Shown: one piece after another, positions 52,945 to 64,000 of the stretch | Numbering within the stretch: position 1 is the first letter of the stretch | Layout of the letters: each line of letters starts with the position of its first letter | Assembly (NCBI RefSeq): GCF_045679555.1 | Contig: NC_092110.1 | Coordinates: 971,501 to 1,035,500, forward strand | From: Salvelinus alpinus | Lineage: Eukaryota > Chordata > Actinopteri > Salmoniformes > Salmonidae | Length of the DNA stretch: 64,000 nt | Direction: 5' to 3' | The notes under the pieces: generated by a model | The model's input: only the letters and a program-made list of their open reading frames with translations | What the model was told of the DNA's origin: nothing | Databases searched by the model: none | Position numbers and translations under genes: made by a program

Positions 52945-53600
52945 CACACTACCGTTCAAAAATGTGGGGTCACTTAGAAATGTCGTTGTTTTTGAAAGAA
53001 AAGCAATTTTTTTGTCAATTAAAATAACATAACATTGATCAGAAATACAGTTTAGACATTGTTAATGTTGTAAATGACTATTGTAGCTGGGAACGGCTGA
53101 TTTTTAAACATTGAATATCTACATAGGAGTACAGAGGCCCATTATCAGCAACCATCACTCCTGTGTTCCAATGTCACGTTGTATTAGCTAATCCAAGTTA
53201 ATAATTTTAAAAGGCAAATTGATAATTAGAAAACCCTTTTGCAATTATGTTAGCACAGCTGAAAACAGTTGTTCTGTTTAAAGAAGCAATACAACTTCTT
53301 TTAGACTAGTTGAATATCTGGAGCATCAGCATTTGTGGGTTTGATTACAGGCTCAAAATGTCCAGAAACAAAGAACTTTCTTCTGAAACTCGTCAGTCTA
53401 TTCTTGTTCTGAGAAATGAAGGCTATTCCATGCAAGACATTTCCAAGAAACTGAAGATCTCGTACAACGCTGTGTACTACTCCATTCACAGAACAACGCA
53501 AACTGGACAGCATCCCGCTTCACTGTTGACTTTGAGACTGGTGTTTTGAGGGTACTATTTAATGAAGCTGGCAGTTGAGGACTTGTGAGGCGTCTGTTTC
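52945..53600 (+). mobile_element. Tc1-like element, 5' half only
   Basis: The terminus CCGTTCAAAAATGTGGGGTC (about 52952) is followed by the transposase N-terminus from 53358: MSRNKELSSETRQSILVLRN and MQDISKKLKISYNAVYYSIH, a helix-turn-helix. The catalytic domain is absent and the frame ends at 53549. At about 53600 the sequence changes to another Tc1 family. Confidence 0.7.
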
Positions 53601-53945
53601 TCATGTCGAACATAGAGACTTGAAAATAACTGTGCAGCAACACTCCCCATCCAACCTGACAGAGCTTGAGAGGATCTGCAGAGAAGAATGGGAGAAACTC
53701 CCCGAATACAGGTGTGCCAAGCTTGTAGCGTCATACCCAAGAAGACGCGACGCTGTAATCGCTGCCAAAGGTGCTTCAACAAAGTATTGAGTAAAGGGTC
53801 TGAATACTTGTTTTTGCTTTGTCATTATGGGGTATTGTCTGTAGATTAATGAGTAAAAAAAAAACAATTTACTCAATTTTAGAATAAGGCTGTAACGTAA
53901 CAAAATGTGGAAAAAGTCAAGGGGTCTGAATACTTTCCGAATGCA
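53601..53945 (+). mobile_element. Tc1-like element, 3' end only
   Basis: The C-terminal transposase text LTELERICREEWEKLPEYRC and VIAAKGASTKY (stop at about 53790) is followed by a right terminus (GGGGTCTGAATACTTTCCGA, 53921-53940). It is the same family as the deletion derivative at 3682-3988. Confidence 0.75.
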
Positions 53946-53970
53946 CTGTATGTAATGGGGAAATTGATAT

Positions 53971-54535
53971 ACATTTACATTTACATTTAAGTCATTTAGC
54001 AGACGCTCTTATCCAGAGCGACTTACAAATTGGTGCATTCACCTTATGACATCCAGTGGAACAACCACTTTACAATAGTGCATCTAAATCTTTTAAGGGG
54101 GGGGGGGGGGGTCAGAAGGATTACTTTATCCTATCCTAGGTATTCCTTGAAGAGGTGGGGTTTCAGGTGTCTCCGGAAGGTGGTGATTGACTCCGCTGTC
54201 CTGGCGTCGTGAGGGAGTTTGTTCCACCATTGGGGTGCCAGAGCAGCGAACAGTTTTGACTGGGCTGAGCGGGAACTGTACTTCCTCAGTGGTAGGGAGG
54301 CGAGCAGGCCAGAGGTGGATGAACGCAGTGCCCTTGTTTGGGTGTAGGGCCTGATCAGAGCCTGAAGGTACTGAGGTGCCGTTCCCCTCACAGCTCCGTA
54401 GGCAAGCACCATGGTCTTGTAGCGGATGCGAGCTTCAACTGGAAGCCAGTGGAGAGAGCGGAGGAGCGGGGTGACGTGAGAGAACTTGGGAAGGTTGAAC
54501 ACCAGACGGTGTTCCCTAACAATATACCCTAACAA
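53971..54535 (-). mobile_element. LINE 3' part: RT C-terminal region and tail
   Basis: The minus-strand frame 54535-54131 reads VTPLLRSLHWLPVEARIRYK, YLQALIRPYTQTRALRSSTS and LAPQWWNKLPHDARTAESIT, the C-terminal region of a fish non-LTR retrotransposon. The tail contains AAGTCGCTCTGGATAAGAGC-type sequence (53995-54025), found at the 3' ends of many fish LINEs and SINEs. A 15-G run lies at 54097-54111. Confidence 0.75.
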
Positions 54536-54544
54536 TCAAACGCA

Positions 54545-55020
54545 AACAATTCACACAATGAAGTTTTGAAACAATGAATGTGCAGAAATTGGCTGGAGAG
54601 AGCTCAGTCTGGAGAGAGAAGTGCATTGAGCATCTGGGCACATGGTCAACCCAACATCTACATTGGCCATGCAGCATTTACGGTGATACAGCATCCGCAG
54701 AAGTCGGGGCATTCATATTTCTTACGCTTCGCGGAGCAGTGCAGAGCTTTTGTCAATGAAGTGAGTTTGTGTTTTCTACAGGATGTACCACCCCCACCTA
54801 CCATCAATTAATCATGTCAATGCAAAGCTATACAGAGCCCTCCGCATTGTTACAGAATTTGGGAGGCGCATGGCGATGCAGTACAGATCTCGATTTGGCC
54901 TCTGGAGGCTCTGCAATTGCGTCACACCCTCCATATGGAGCCTCCGACCACATTTTTCAGATTAAGCATGAATTGGCTTTTATTCTAGGCCTCCGCAATG
55001 GATTAGTTCACTGAGATGGG
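54545..55020. repeat. Unassigned interspersed repeat
   Basis: I recognise sequence such as TTACGCTTCGCGGAGCAGTG and TAGGCCTCCGCAATGGATTA from salmonid repeats but cannot place it in a class. Only short open frames are present. Confidence 0.3.
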
Positions 55021-55025
55021 CGCAA

Positions 55026-55026
<1 letters not shown>

Positions 55027-55060
<34 letters not shown>

Positions 55061-55063
55061 TAC
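55027..55063. repeat. (TA)n(CA)n microsatellite
   Basis: About 24 bp of alternating TA followed by a short CACACA run, directly next to the LTR at 55065. Confidence 0.85.
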
Positions 55064-55064
55064 A

Positions 55065-55448
55065 TAAGGTTTGAAGGTAAGACCCAGGTGCAGACAGTGT
55101 CGAAGTAACAAAAGTTTATTAAATCGAACACGTGCAGGCAAAGGTATAGGAGAGCAGGCAGGCTCAGTGTCAGGTCAGGCAGAGGTCGGTAATTCAGAGT
55201 AGTGGGGCAAAGGTACAGGATGGCAGGCAGGCTCAGGGTCAGGGCAGGCAGAAAGGTCAAAACCGGGAAAAATAGAAAAACAGGAGCAAGGGGAAAAACG
55301 GTGGTAGGTTTGATGAACAAAACAAACTGGCAACAGACAAACAGAGAACACAGGTATAAATACACAGGGGATAATGGGGAAGATGGGCGACACCTGGAGG
55401 GGGGTGGAAACAATCACAAAGACAGGTGAAACAGATCAGGGTGTGACA
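55065..55448 (-). mobile_element. Solo LTR, family A
   Basis: Minus-strand start TGTCACACCCTGATCTGTTT at 55448, with AATAAACTTTTGTTAC at about 55110. Flanks ATACA (55060-55064) and ATATA (55449-55453) agree at four of five positions. Confidence 0.7.
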
Positions 55449-55659
55449 ATATATATATTTGTTACTGCTTGACTATAACAATCTCGGTCGACCAACAGCC
55501 TAACGACCAAGCAATCGAACAGTCAAATAATTGTGGTCAGCCCTACAAATGTATTTTTGGTGTAGCCTTAAACATCATGGTCTGTAATTGTTTTTATGAG
55601 TGTGACTGTGATTAACTCTATTTTTCTCTCTATTGATCTGCATAACACACTTACTGTGT

Positions 55660-56760
55660 TATACCGTGGCGTATGGGAACAGTGGATGAACGAACACTTG
55701 AGATGGATAACAAGATGAATACCTTGTTAGCCTATCAACGGGCCAATGGGTCGGTTGGAGATTTTTCCTTGCCTATGATATCAATCTCCCGCTGGAGGAC
55801 CGGCAAGACCTGGAGCTGCTGGAGACCAGGCTGAGCCAAGACACCTAGCTCCAGGAGAGACTTGTAAGTGTCCTTTGAATTTTATATAGCCTTTGCTTTT
55901 TACAGGAAGAAGAAAGAGACATTCATCTTTGACCCTGCTGTTGCGACCATCATAATCTGAAGTGACAGCAGCATGTTCTAAATTTCTCTGCTCAGAAGGC
56001 ATTTATATTACATGTAAATACTTATTGGAAATCTGATAACTGTCTTTACAGACATTCACAATAAATGTATATAAAATATTGGAGGGTGGGGGATGGAAAT
56101 ATGTTAACATAATGTGTCATTTCTAATACTTTCCATTTGTAGCTTAGGTTTCTGACTGTAAAGGTTGCCAAGGACCTGAAGTCGACAGTGTGGCAGACGC
56201 TACCTTGCATTCTGTCAAACCGGTTTGCCATCGGCACAACCTGGACCAGAGCAGGGGATAAGGTCTGTTTCAAGGACTTGTTTCTAAAGACCATTCTTCA
56301 CAGTAAGTTTTAAGTATTTTTTTTTTTACTTGTTGTGTAAGACATTGTGCAATTGAAATGTAACTCAATGTACTTTCTTTGTGTATAGGAACCATTCGGA
56401 ATAACTCTGCAACCCGAGATGCCACTGAGGCAGTCGAGATTCAGGTCACCCGTTACCTGAAAGGGGTCTTCGATTGTGAAGGTGGCGCACAGGGGAGAGG
56501 GATCTGCTGCAATGAGGGTTAACATCAAGTCTCGGACCACCTGTCTCAAAGCCAGCCCTACCCCCAAGCCACAAGACTGATCCAGCAGCTGAACCCTGGG
56601 CTAACTACTGCACCCTAACACAGACATTTATTCATATTCTGTACACGCTTACACTTTAGTCTACCAGAACAGTGCAATAGTTATGTCACCTAATTGCACT
56701 ATGTAGAAATACAGTACTTTCATTATAATTCTATGCTGCTAGTGCACTGTAGTTATTCCA
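55660..56760 (+). other. Three exon-like blocks of unknown origin
   Basis: The blocks are at about 55682-55862 (ends GAGACTTGTAAGTG, a good donor), about 56145-56300 (VAKDLKSTVWQTLPCILSNR, then CFKDLFLKTILH, ends CACAGTAAGT) and about 56389-56520 (acceptor TGTGTATAG; NNSATRDATEAVEIQVTRYL). Each is bounded by plausible splice signals. The first block contains an in-frame stop in the frame I would choose. I cannot name the family. It may be an intron-containing transposon or a dead gene fragment. Confidence 0.3.
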
Positions 56761-56795
56761 TACTATATGCCTATACACAATATGTCTTTAAAAAT

Positions 56796-57850
56796 ACAAA
56801 CAAAAATATAAACGCAACATGTAAAGTGTTGGTCCCATGTTTCATAAGTAGAAATAAAATATCCCAGAAATTGTCCATACGCGTAAAAAGCGTGTTTCTC
56901 TCAAATTTTGTTACATCCCTGTAAGTGAGCATTTCTCTTTTTCCAAGATAATCCATCCATCCACCTGACAGGTGTGGCATATTAAGAAGCTGATTAAACA
57001 ACATGACCATTACACAGGTGCACCTTGTGCTGGGGACAATAAAAGGCCACTCTAAAATGTGTCATTTTGTCACATAACACAATGCCACAGATGTCTCAAG
57101 TTGAGGGAGCGTGCAATTGGCATGTTGACTGCAGGAATGTCCACCAAGGATGTTGCCAGAGAATGTAATGTTAATTTCTCTACCATAAGCCACCTCCAAT
57201 GTTGTTTTAGAGAATTTGTCAGTACGTCCAACTAGCATCAGAACCACAGACCATGTGTGTGGCGTCATATGGTCGAGCGTTTTGCTGATGTCAACGTTGT
57301 GAACAGAGTGCTCCAAGCTACGAACAAAATTGCATTTTATCAATGGCAATTTGAATGTACAGAGATACCGTGACGGGATCCTGAGGCCCATTGTCGTGTC
57401 ATTCATCCACCGCCATCACCTCATGTCATGCCCCATGTTGCAATGATCTGTACACAATTCCTGGAAGCTGAAAATGTCCCAGTTCTTCCATGGCCTGCAT
57501 ACTCAGACATGTCACACATTGAGCATGTTTGAGATGCTCTGGAGCGACGTGTACGCCATTGAAGAGGAGTGGGACAACATTCCACAGGTCAAAATCAGCA
57601 GCCTGATTAACTCTATGCGATGGAGATTAAGCAAATGGTCATCAGTCCAGATACTGACTGGTTTTCTGATTCACACTCCTGTTTTTTAAGGTATCTTTGA
57701 CCAACAGATGCATATCTGTATTCCCAGTCATGTGAAATCAATAGATTAGGGCCTAATGAATTTATTTAAATTGACTGATTTCCTTATGAACTATAACTCA
57801 GTAAAATCTTAGAAATTGTTGTATGTTGCATTTATATTTTTGTTAAGTGT
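56796..57850 (+). mobile_element. Tc1-like transposon, strongly decayed
   Basis: Left terminus ACAAACAAAAATATAAACGC and right terminus GCATTTATATTTTTGTTAAG are imperfect inverted repeats. Transposase remains include VPVLPWPAYSDMSHIEHV-like text (about 57475-57530). It is the same family as 4001-5245, but with large internal deletions. Confidence 0.7.
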
Positions 57851-58104
57851 ATAAATATATATTTTAGTATATTTACAATGTCACTGATATGATTCCTTCC
57901 CTATGTCACCTTTGTCACCTGTCAATTTTGTTGCCATTGCACTGTGTGAGAAGCCTGTCAATAAAATAAAAAATGTATTTGACTGGATTTATTTGTCATC
58001 ACCTGTTGATCCAGGGAACCAGGACTGGCAATCTTTATCTGATATTTTGCACATACATAACCATTTTCAGTACTGTTTTTCAAATGGACATGGCATCCAA
58101 TGTA

Positions 58105-59534
58105 AACTCAGCAAAAAAAGAAATGTCCCTTTTTCATGACCCTGTCTTTCAAAGATAAATTGTAAAAATCCAAATAACTTCACAGATCTTCATTGTAAAG
58201 GGTTTAAACACTGTTTCCCATGCTTGTTCAATGAACCATAAACAATTAATGAACATGCACCTGTGGAACAGTCATTAACACACTAACAGCTTAGGCAATT
58301 AAGGTCACAGTTATGAAAACGTAGGACACTAAAGAGGCTTTTCTACTGACTGAAAAACACCAAAAGAAAGATGCCCAGGGTCCCTGCTCATCTGCGTGAA
58401 CGTGCCTTAGACTGCAAGGAGACATGAGGACTGCAGATGTGCCCAGGGCAATACATTGCAATGTCCGTAATGAGATGCCTAAGACAGCGCTACAGGGAGA
58501 CAGGACGGACAGCTGATCGTCCTCGCAGTGGCAGACCATGTGTAACAACACCTGCACAGGATCGGTACATCCGAACATCACATCTGCGGGACAGGTGCAG
58601 GAAGGCAACAACAACTGCTCGAGTTACACCAGGAATGCACAATCCCTCCATCAGTGCTCAGACTGTACGCAATAGGCTGAGAGAGGCAGGACTGAGGGCT
58701 GGTAGGCCTGTTGTAAGGCAGGTCTTCAACAGACATCACCGGCAACAACGTCGCCTATGGGCACAAACCCACTGTCGCTGGACCAGATAGGACTGGCAAA
58801 AAGTGCTCTTCACTGACGAGTCGCGGTTTGTATCACCAGGGGTGATGGTCGGATTCGCGTTTATCGTCGAAGGAATGAGCGTTACACCGAGGCCTGTACT
58901 CTGGAGCGGGATTGATTTGGAGGTGGAGGGTCCGTCATGGTCTGGGGCGGTGTGTCACAGCATCATCAGACTGAGCTTGTTGTCATTGCAGGCAATTTCA
59001 ACACTGTGCGTTACAGGGAAGACATCCTCCTCCCTCATGTGGTACCCTTCCTGCAGGCTCATCCTGACATGACCCTCCAGCATGACAATGCCACCAACCC
59101 TGTTGCTCGTTCTGTGCGTGATTTCCTGCAAGACAGGAATGTCAGTGTTCTGCCATGGCCAGCGAAGAGCCCAGATCTCAATCCCATTGAGCACATCTGA
59201 GACCTGTTGGATCAGAGGGTGAGGGCTAGGGCCATTCATCCCAGAAATGTCCGGGAACTTGCAGGTGCCTTGGTGGAAGAGTGGGGTAACATCTCACAGA
59301 AAGAATGCACTGCAGTACTTAATGCAGCTGGTGGCCACACCAGATACTGACTGTTACTTTTGATTTTGTTCAGGGACACATTTTTCCATTTCTGTTAGTC
59401 ACATGTCTGTGGAACTTGTTCAGTTTATGTCTCAGTTGTTGAATCTTGTTATGTTCATACAAATATTTACACGTGAAGTTTGCTGAAAATAAACGCAGTT
59501 GACAGTGAGAGGACGTTTCTTTTTTTGCTGAGTT
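58105..59534 (+). mobile_element. Full-length Tc1-like transposon
   Basis: Ends AACTCAGCAAAAAAAGAAAT and TTTCTTTTTTTGCTGAGTT are flanked by TA (58103-58104; 59535-59536). The length is 1430 bp. It includes both termini and a complete but defective transposase. Confidence 0.88.
58371..59350 (+). pseudogene. Tc1 transposase of the 58-kb element
   Basis: ATG at 58371 starts MPRVPAHLRERALDCKET followed by TGA. The frame then runs CLRQRYRETGRTADRPRSGR (linker) to the catalytic domain: VLFTDESRF (first Asp), LQHDNATNPVARSVRDFLQD (second Asp) and [13 protein letters not shown] (Glu), then a TGA and the end GGHTRY at 59350. The DD34E residues survive, but two stops, a frameshift after DESRF and a missing segment near the C-terminus disable it. 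Confidence 0.88.
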
Positions 59535-59889
59535 TATCTATAAATATATAAAAAATAAGTTGCAAAAGGGAGTAGGCACATCGCTGGCTTGCCGCTGAAA
59601 AAGCGTCTTGACGCCGACTGGCATTTGTAGTGTCGTCGGTTGGGAGAAGGGCGATTGGGCTGTGTGAGGAAAATGGCATGTGAACGGCAGGAGCACGGCT
59701 ACTACTTGACAAAGTGGCCTGTCGCGGGTGCCCTGTGATTGAGGCAATGGGCAAAAAAGCTGTCACACAGCGCTCAACCGGTGGAGGGACACCGGCCTCT
59801 CCTTGTGCTCATTACTAACTGGGTCAGACCATTAAATTGCGTGCTGTTTGGCAGTATGCTGACTCAGTGTCACAACAACCACATGAAAA

Positions 59890-60600
59890 AATATTACAAT
59901 TTCTGTAAGGGATAATCAACGAGGGGCTATGCGGAGTGAAACTAACCTTCCACGAAGTTGCATCATTTTCCAGAGAACGCACAGAGCCCTGAGTTGATTA
60001 TCCCTTTTCATGGCTATAACTTAATAGTTTTGCTGCAAGAAATGTGTTCAACATTCATAGAAGTAGCTAGCAAGTTTACTAGATAGCTACAGTAGTTGCC
60101 TTGGTAACCACTTGCTAGTTTAGCTAACCAAACCAAAGTAGTCATAGCTTGCTTTAATGAAAATTGAATTCAACAATGCCAATAATGTTTTCATTTCGAC
60201 TTGTGCTTTCAAAAGCAGCTCAAACATAGAACATTTAAAAATGAACTGTAGCCATTGAATTCTACTGTGCTGATTTACCATGTGTTATAGGGAAGTAATT
60301 CATGCTCTAGAATGCCCTTAAAGACAATCAGAATCAAGTATTCTAAAATGCCATGGTACAATTATGCAATAAGGTCCGAGGTGGTGTGGCATATGGCCAA
60401 TATACCACGGCTAATGGCTGTTCTAATGCACGACGCAACGCGGCTATATACCACAAACCCCCAAGGTGCCTTATTGCTATTATAAACTGGTTACCAACGT
60501 AATTAGAGCAGTAAAAATAAATGTTTTGTCATACACGTGATATACCACGGCTGTCAGCCAATTATCATTCAGTGCTCGATTTACCCAGTTTATAATATAC
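59890..60600. repeat. Palindrome-rich interspersed repeat
   Basis: The complementary pair GGGATAATCAAC (59909) and GTTGATTATCCC (59993) encloses about 70 bp. Further on, ATATACCACGGCTAATGGCT and ATATACCACGGCTGTCAGCC belong to a common salmonid repeat with inverted parts. It is non-coding. Confidence 0.5.
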
Positions 60601-60604
60601 ACTG

Positions 60605-61240
60605 AGTATATGTAGTGGACCTGAGTCGGTCATGGTTACGTGATGAAGTAACCCTGCCTGCGAACTTCAAAACCAGTGTCTGCCCTCAACCAAAAAAGTG
60701 AACTTTCGAAATGTCTAAGATGTTGTTTGCTCCCATGGGAGACATGTTACATATACCAAACATTAGGAACACCTTCCTAATATTGAGTTGCACCCCCACT
60801 TTCACCCAGAACTGCCTTAACTCGTCAGGGCATAGACTCTACAACAGGGATCATCAAAAAGAATCAGCCACGGGCCCATTTTTTGGGGAGTGGATGGTGG
60901 GGGGCCAGAACATAATTACAAATAATTTGTAGATGACAAATTGACCTCAAGACGCCCAAACAGATACAGTGTGTTTGACTAAAACATAATAATATCAAAC
61001 CTTGCTTACATTTGTATACGATCACATTTCTCTCTATTATGCGTGGGAATACTTGGAACCATTTCTTAAACAAAATCACTTGGAGCTGATTTCCTGTTTT
61101 TTTGTCTTTTATGTTCGCAAACGTTTTTTAATAATTAAAAATATTTTTGCTCTGAAAAATTGGGGGGACAAATTAAACCAGCCACGGGCCAAATTCGGCT
61201 GCTGGACACCAGTTGGAGAACTCTGCTCTACAAGGTGTCA
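60605..61240. mobile_element. Tc1-like remnant split by a hAT MITE
   Basis: The terminus TAGGAACACCTTCCTAATAT (60764) and GTCAGGGCATAGACTCTACA are interrupted by the MITE at 60845-61225. The sequence resumes with AGGTGTC at 61234. Confidence 0.65.
60845..61225. mobile_element. hAT-type MITE with exact CTCTACAA duplication
   Basis: It begins CAGGGATCATCAAAAAGAAT and ends CAGTTGGAGAACTCTG. CTCTACAA is present at 60837-60844 and 61226-61233. The 381 bp has AT-rich, non-coding contents. Confidence 0.88.
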
Positions 61241-61393
61241 AATTGTAGTTCGTAACATATCATATGAAATAGATGGACAACCACAAATTAATACATACCG
61301 TACCAAATGTAACATATCTTACTAATTTCAGTGTCCCGGATTTTCCTTTATTATGTTACGTCTACCCCTGAGTCTAGATTGATCAACTAACTA

Positions 61394-61851
61394 CAGTAGT
61401 GTAAAGTACTGAAGTAAAAATATTTTAAAGTACTACTTAAGTAGTTTTTTGTGGTATCTGTACTTTATTATTTATATTTCTACCTAACACCCAAAAGTAC
61501 TTGTTAGATTTTGAATGCTTAGCAGGACAGGAAAATTGTCCAATTCACGCACTTATAAAGAGAACAAGCCTGGTCATCCCTACTGCCTAAATTATGTCTG
61601 AGTGTTGGAGTGTCCCCCTGGCTATCGATAAATAAATAAAAAACTGTGCCATCTGGTTTGCTTAATATAAGGAATTAGAAATTATTCATATTTTTACTTT
61701 TGATACTTAAGTATATTTTAAACCAAAAACCTTTAGACTTTTACTCAAGTAGTATTTTACTTGGTGACTTTCCCCTTTACTTCAGTCATTTTCTATTTAG
61801 GCATCTTTTCTTTTACTCAAGTATGACAATTGCTTCCTTTTAACACCACTG
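61394..61851. mobile_element. hAT-type MITE (AAGTACTGAAGTAAAA family)
   Basis: The ends CAGTAGTGTAAAGTACTGAA and TTTTAACACCACTG, with many ACTTAAGTA/TACTCAAGTA motifs inside, mark a widespread fish MITE. Flanks ACTAACTA (61386-61393) and ACTAACTC (61852-61859) match at seven of eight bases. Confidence 0.8.
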
Positions 61852-62177
61852 ACTAACTCCTAATCTTCTAGTCTAAGCCTAAAGGTTGGTTTTGGGCCAG
61901 GCTTAGAGCTGTGTGTGGTCTGCTACAGTATGTGTGGTCTGCAGTTGCGGCCAGCCATGTTATATGGTCCAGGTCTGTTTTCAAACCCCCCACATTTCCT
62001 ATCTTTATGACCCAGAATCACTTCCACAGAGGCACGGTGCCCCTGTGCCCCCGCTTACAGCCTCAAGGCCAGGGCTGTGGCCTTACATCAGCAACGACCT
62101 TTGACCTATTTCCTCTGTCACACAGCTGCAGACCATGCAAGGGAGTCCCATGACAAAGCCATGTCACGTTCCTACAA

Positions 62178-62238
62178 CACACACGCACACACACATATGC
62201 ACATGAGCACGCACACACACACGTACGCACACACAGCA
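62178..62238 (+). repeat. CA-rich microsatellite
   Basis: ACACACGCACACACACATAT through CACACACACACGTACGCACA: an imperfect CA array. Confidence 0.85.
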
Positions 62239-62742
62239 ACCACATATGGTCCCAGAGTGCACCCCAATTAACTGGAGAGGATGTTTCTCATTAATCATAA
62301 AGGGTTTGGCTACATGTTTATTGTTTTGGCACCCTCAAAACAGTCTCTCTCTGTCCAATGCATTACACAAGAGGTCTCCATCCGCTTCCACCATAACCAC
62401 TCCCAGTAACTGCCTGCATCCCCCTCCCTTGGCATTCTCCTATACAGTATGACTAGAGATGGGAGAACCCCATGTCGCTGTCGCCCTAAGATGATGATGT
62501 GAGGGGCCTCCACCCCAATCAGTTAATCCAGCAGACACTGTAAACAGGCACCTCACCCAGACCCTATTGGTTTACGTCACCACCATTCACCACCATCCAC
62601 CACCATGCAGTCTCAGCCTCCCAGGGGGCCAGGACCTCATCAATCTAAGTGCACCCTGTGAAGTCTGAACATAAAGTATAACAACACGGCCCACCCTCCT
62701 GGGCCCAATGGGGAGTAGTGTGTGTGTTTGTATGTGTGTGTG

Positions 62743-63025
62743 TTTGGTTTTACTATCCTTGTAGGGTACAGAAGTACTCATAGTAAAACAAGGAACATTT
62801 TGACAAATGGGGACATTTTGCCATTTCCCACAATAAAAAATGCTATTTTAGGCTTAGGGGTTAGGTTTAGGGTTAGTGTGTGTGTGTGTTTGGTTTTACT
62901 ATCCTTGTAGGGTACAGAAGTACTCATAGTAAAACAAGGAACATTTTGACAAGTGGGACATTTTGCTAGTTCCCACAAGAAAAAAAGCTATTTTAGGCTT
63001 AGGGGTTAGGTTTAGGTTTAGGGTT
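62743..63025 (+). repeat. 146-bp minisatellite, two copies
   Basis: TTTGGTTTTACTATCCTTGT begins at 62743 and again at 62889. Each unit runs through GGAACATTTTGACAA and ends in a TTAGGGGTTAGGTTTAGGG block. The second unit is followed by further TTAGGG-like text to about 63070. Confidence 0.85.
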
Positions 63026-64000
63026 ACAAGGTTAAGGATACATTTAGGGTTAGGGTTTAGGGCTAAGGTAAATTCACACACTACGGAGACGTAGGGTACC
63101 GAGCTTAGCGCTGTGTTGCAATGTCGTTTTAAAGGTAAAGAAGATGAGGAGTGGGGCTGCTGCCGATTGTCCGACAACTGGGTTGGGTTCGTGTTAACGT
63201 GAAACACCGTCAGACAGACGCCAATATGTGAGAGACAGTATGTCGTCTTGTACGTATAGGCATTTTCATTTTTTTTTTACTGTTCGAGTACTCGCACGGG
63301 AAAAAAAACACAAGGCCAACCCCTGTAAAAACATATGTGTGCATTTATCTATATGCCAACAGTGCGCAGCAATGCCTAATTTATCATAACCATTACAGAT
63401 AAAACATTTGATTTATTTCTATAGTCCTAACGGGAGCTTTTGTGAGCTTGTATAGTATATTTTCTTGTCTTGGTGTTTGTAAAAATGTATAGCCCCAGTG
63501 GATTTGTTCTTTATTTACCATGTAGATCGAATCTCTTCTCTATATTCAAATATGCAAGAGGAATTACTGGTTTTAATTGTTATAGGAAAGTATACTGTAG
63601 TTCCAGGAGACTTAAATAGCTCAATTAGTTATTTGTTTACAGTGTAAATGTAATCTATACTATACATTACAGCTATCATATGCAAATATGCAGGACGCAA
63701 CACTTGTGTACCAAAAGGCAATGAGTTCTTTATTTACAGTGAAGATCTAATATTTACTCTGTTACAGTTAATATGCAACTACACACAATAGAATACTTTT
63801 TATGTTTCTTTCTAGAATATGAGAACCGGTTAGAGAGTCCATATGAATCGTAGAGAGTTTAATCTTAGAGAGTTGAACTGAGAACTATTTTGTTTCTCCT
63901 CTGCATTCTTTTGTGACTCATTTCAGGAAACTAGGCGTATGTCTCCTACTTCACAGGAGAGCCATTTGAACGTAAACGCATTTATCATAACGGGCATTTT
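63026..64000. other. Window end, no gene recognised
   Basis: AT-rich sequence with loosely repeated phrases (TTCTTTATTTACAGTG, TATGCAAATATGCA near 63500-63770). No exon, RNA gene or transposon end is identified. Confidence 0.4.

Noticed and set aside
59467..59766. 99-codon minus-strand frame near the 58-kb Tc1
   Set aside because: It begins in unassigned sequence and crosses into the Tc1 terminal repeat, so it is a chance frame.

Overview
The window is vertebrate nuclear DNA and almost certainly comes from a salmonid fish (Salmo/Oncorhynchus type). The evidence is one conserved multi-exon host gene with GT/AG introns, embedded in a very dense set of teleost transposable elements. These include many Tc1/mariner relics, one of them of the salmonid lineage related to Sleeping Beauty. 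There are also tRNA- and 5S-rRNA-headed SINEs, L2- and L1-type LINEs, hAT elements and their MITEs, and several families of solo LTRs. No bacterial gene, operon, CRISPR array, or true tRNA or rRNA gene was seen.

Host gene: the minus strand between 47254 and 28457 carries seven exons of an EMILIN-1 orthologue (emilin1; a/b paralogue not resolved). They encode, in order, a seven-cysteine EMI domain (two exons), a 2.5-kb coiled-coil exon with glycine-rich inserts, a collagenous stalk (two exons) and a C-terminal gC1q trimerisation domain (two exons). All splice phases agree. The signal-peptide exon and promoter were not found. The introns hold a full-length Tc1 (35975-37591), a Sleeping-Beauty-type Tc1 inside L1 debris (37740-40555), an L2 LINE (31530-34600) and a LINE tail that stops about 8 nt from a splice donor (30836).

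Region 1-28 kb (3' of emilin1) is layered transposon debris: L2-like and other LINE fragments, a tRNA-derived SINE that broke a retroelement ORF, nested Tc1 and LTR copies, a 5S-derived SINE, two hAT copies in opposite orientation (11160-14260 and 16694-20600), and LTR elements, six of which have 5-bp target duplications that can be read directly (two of these six with one mismatch). A roughly 1.8-kb tandem-structured repeat (23200-25020) and nested MITEs (25560-27060) follow.

Region 47-64 kb (5' of the recognised exons) has no convincing host coding sequence. It contains a fold-back Tc1 with two copies of its own 5' arm (49825-51393), an L1 ORF2 fragment, adjacent Tc1 halves, a Tc1 with a nearly complete but disabled transposase (58105-59534), hAT MITEs with exact 8-bp duplications (60845-61225 exact; 61394-61851 seven of eight), and a 146-bp minisatellite.

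Apart from emilin1, nothing appears to be an intact host gene. Every transposase and reverse transcriptase reading frame carries stops, frameshifts, deletions or insertions. The most unusual items are the fold-back Tc1, the short LTR element with a 27-bp coding VNTR next to its polypurine tract, the hairpin at 17970-18043, and the RGD-containing glycine-rich insert in emilin1.
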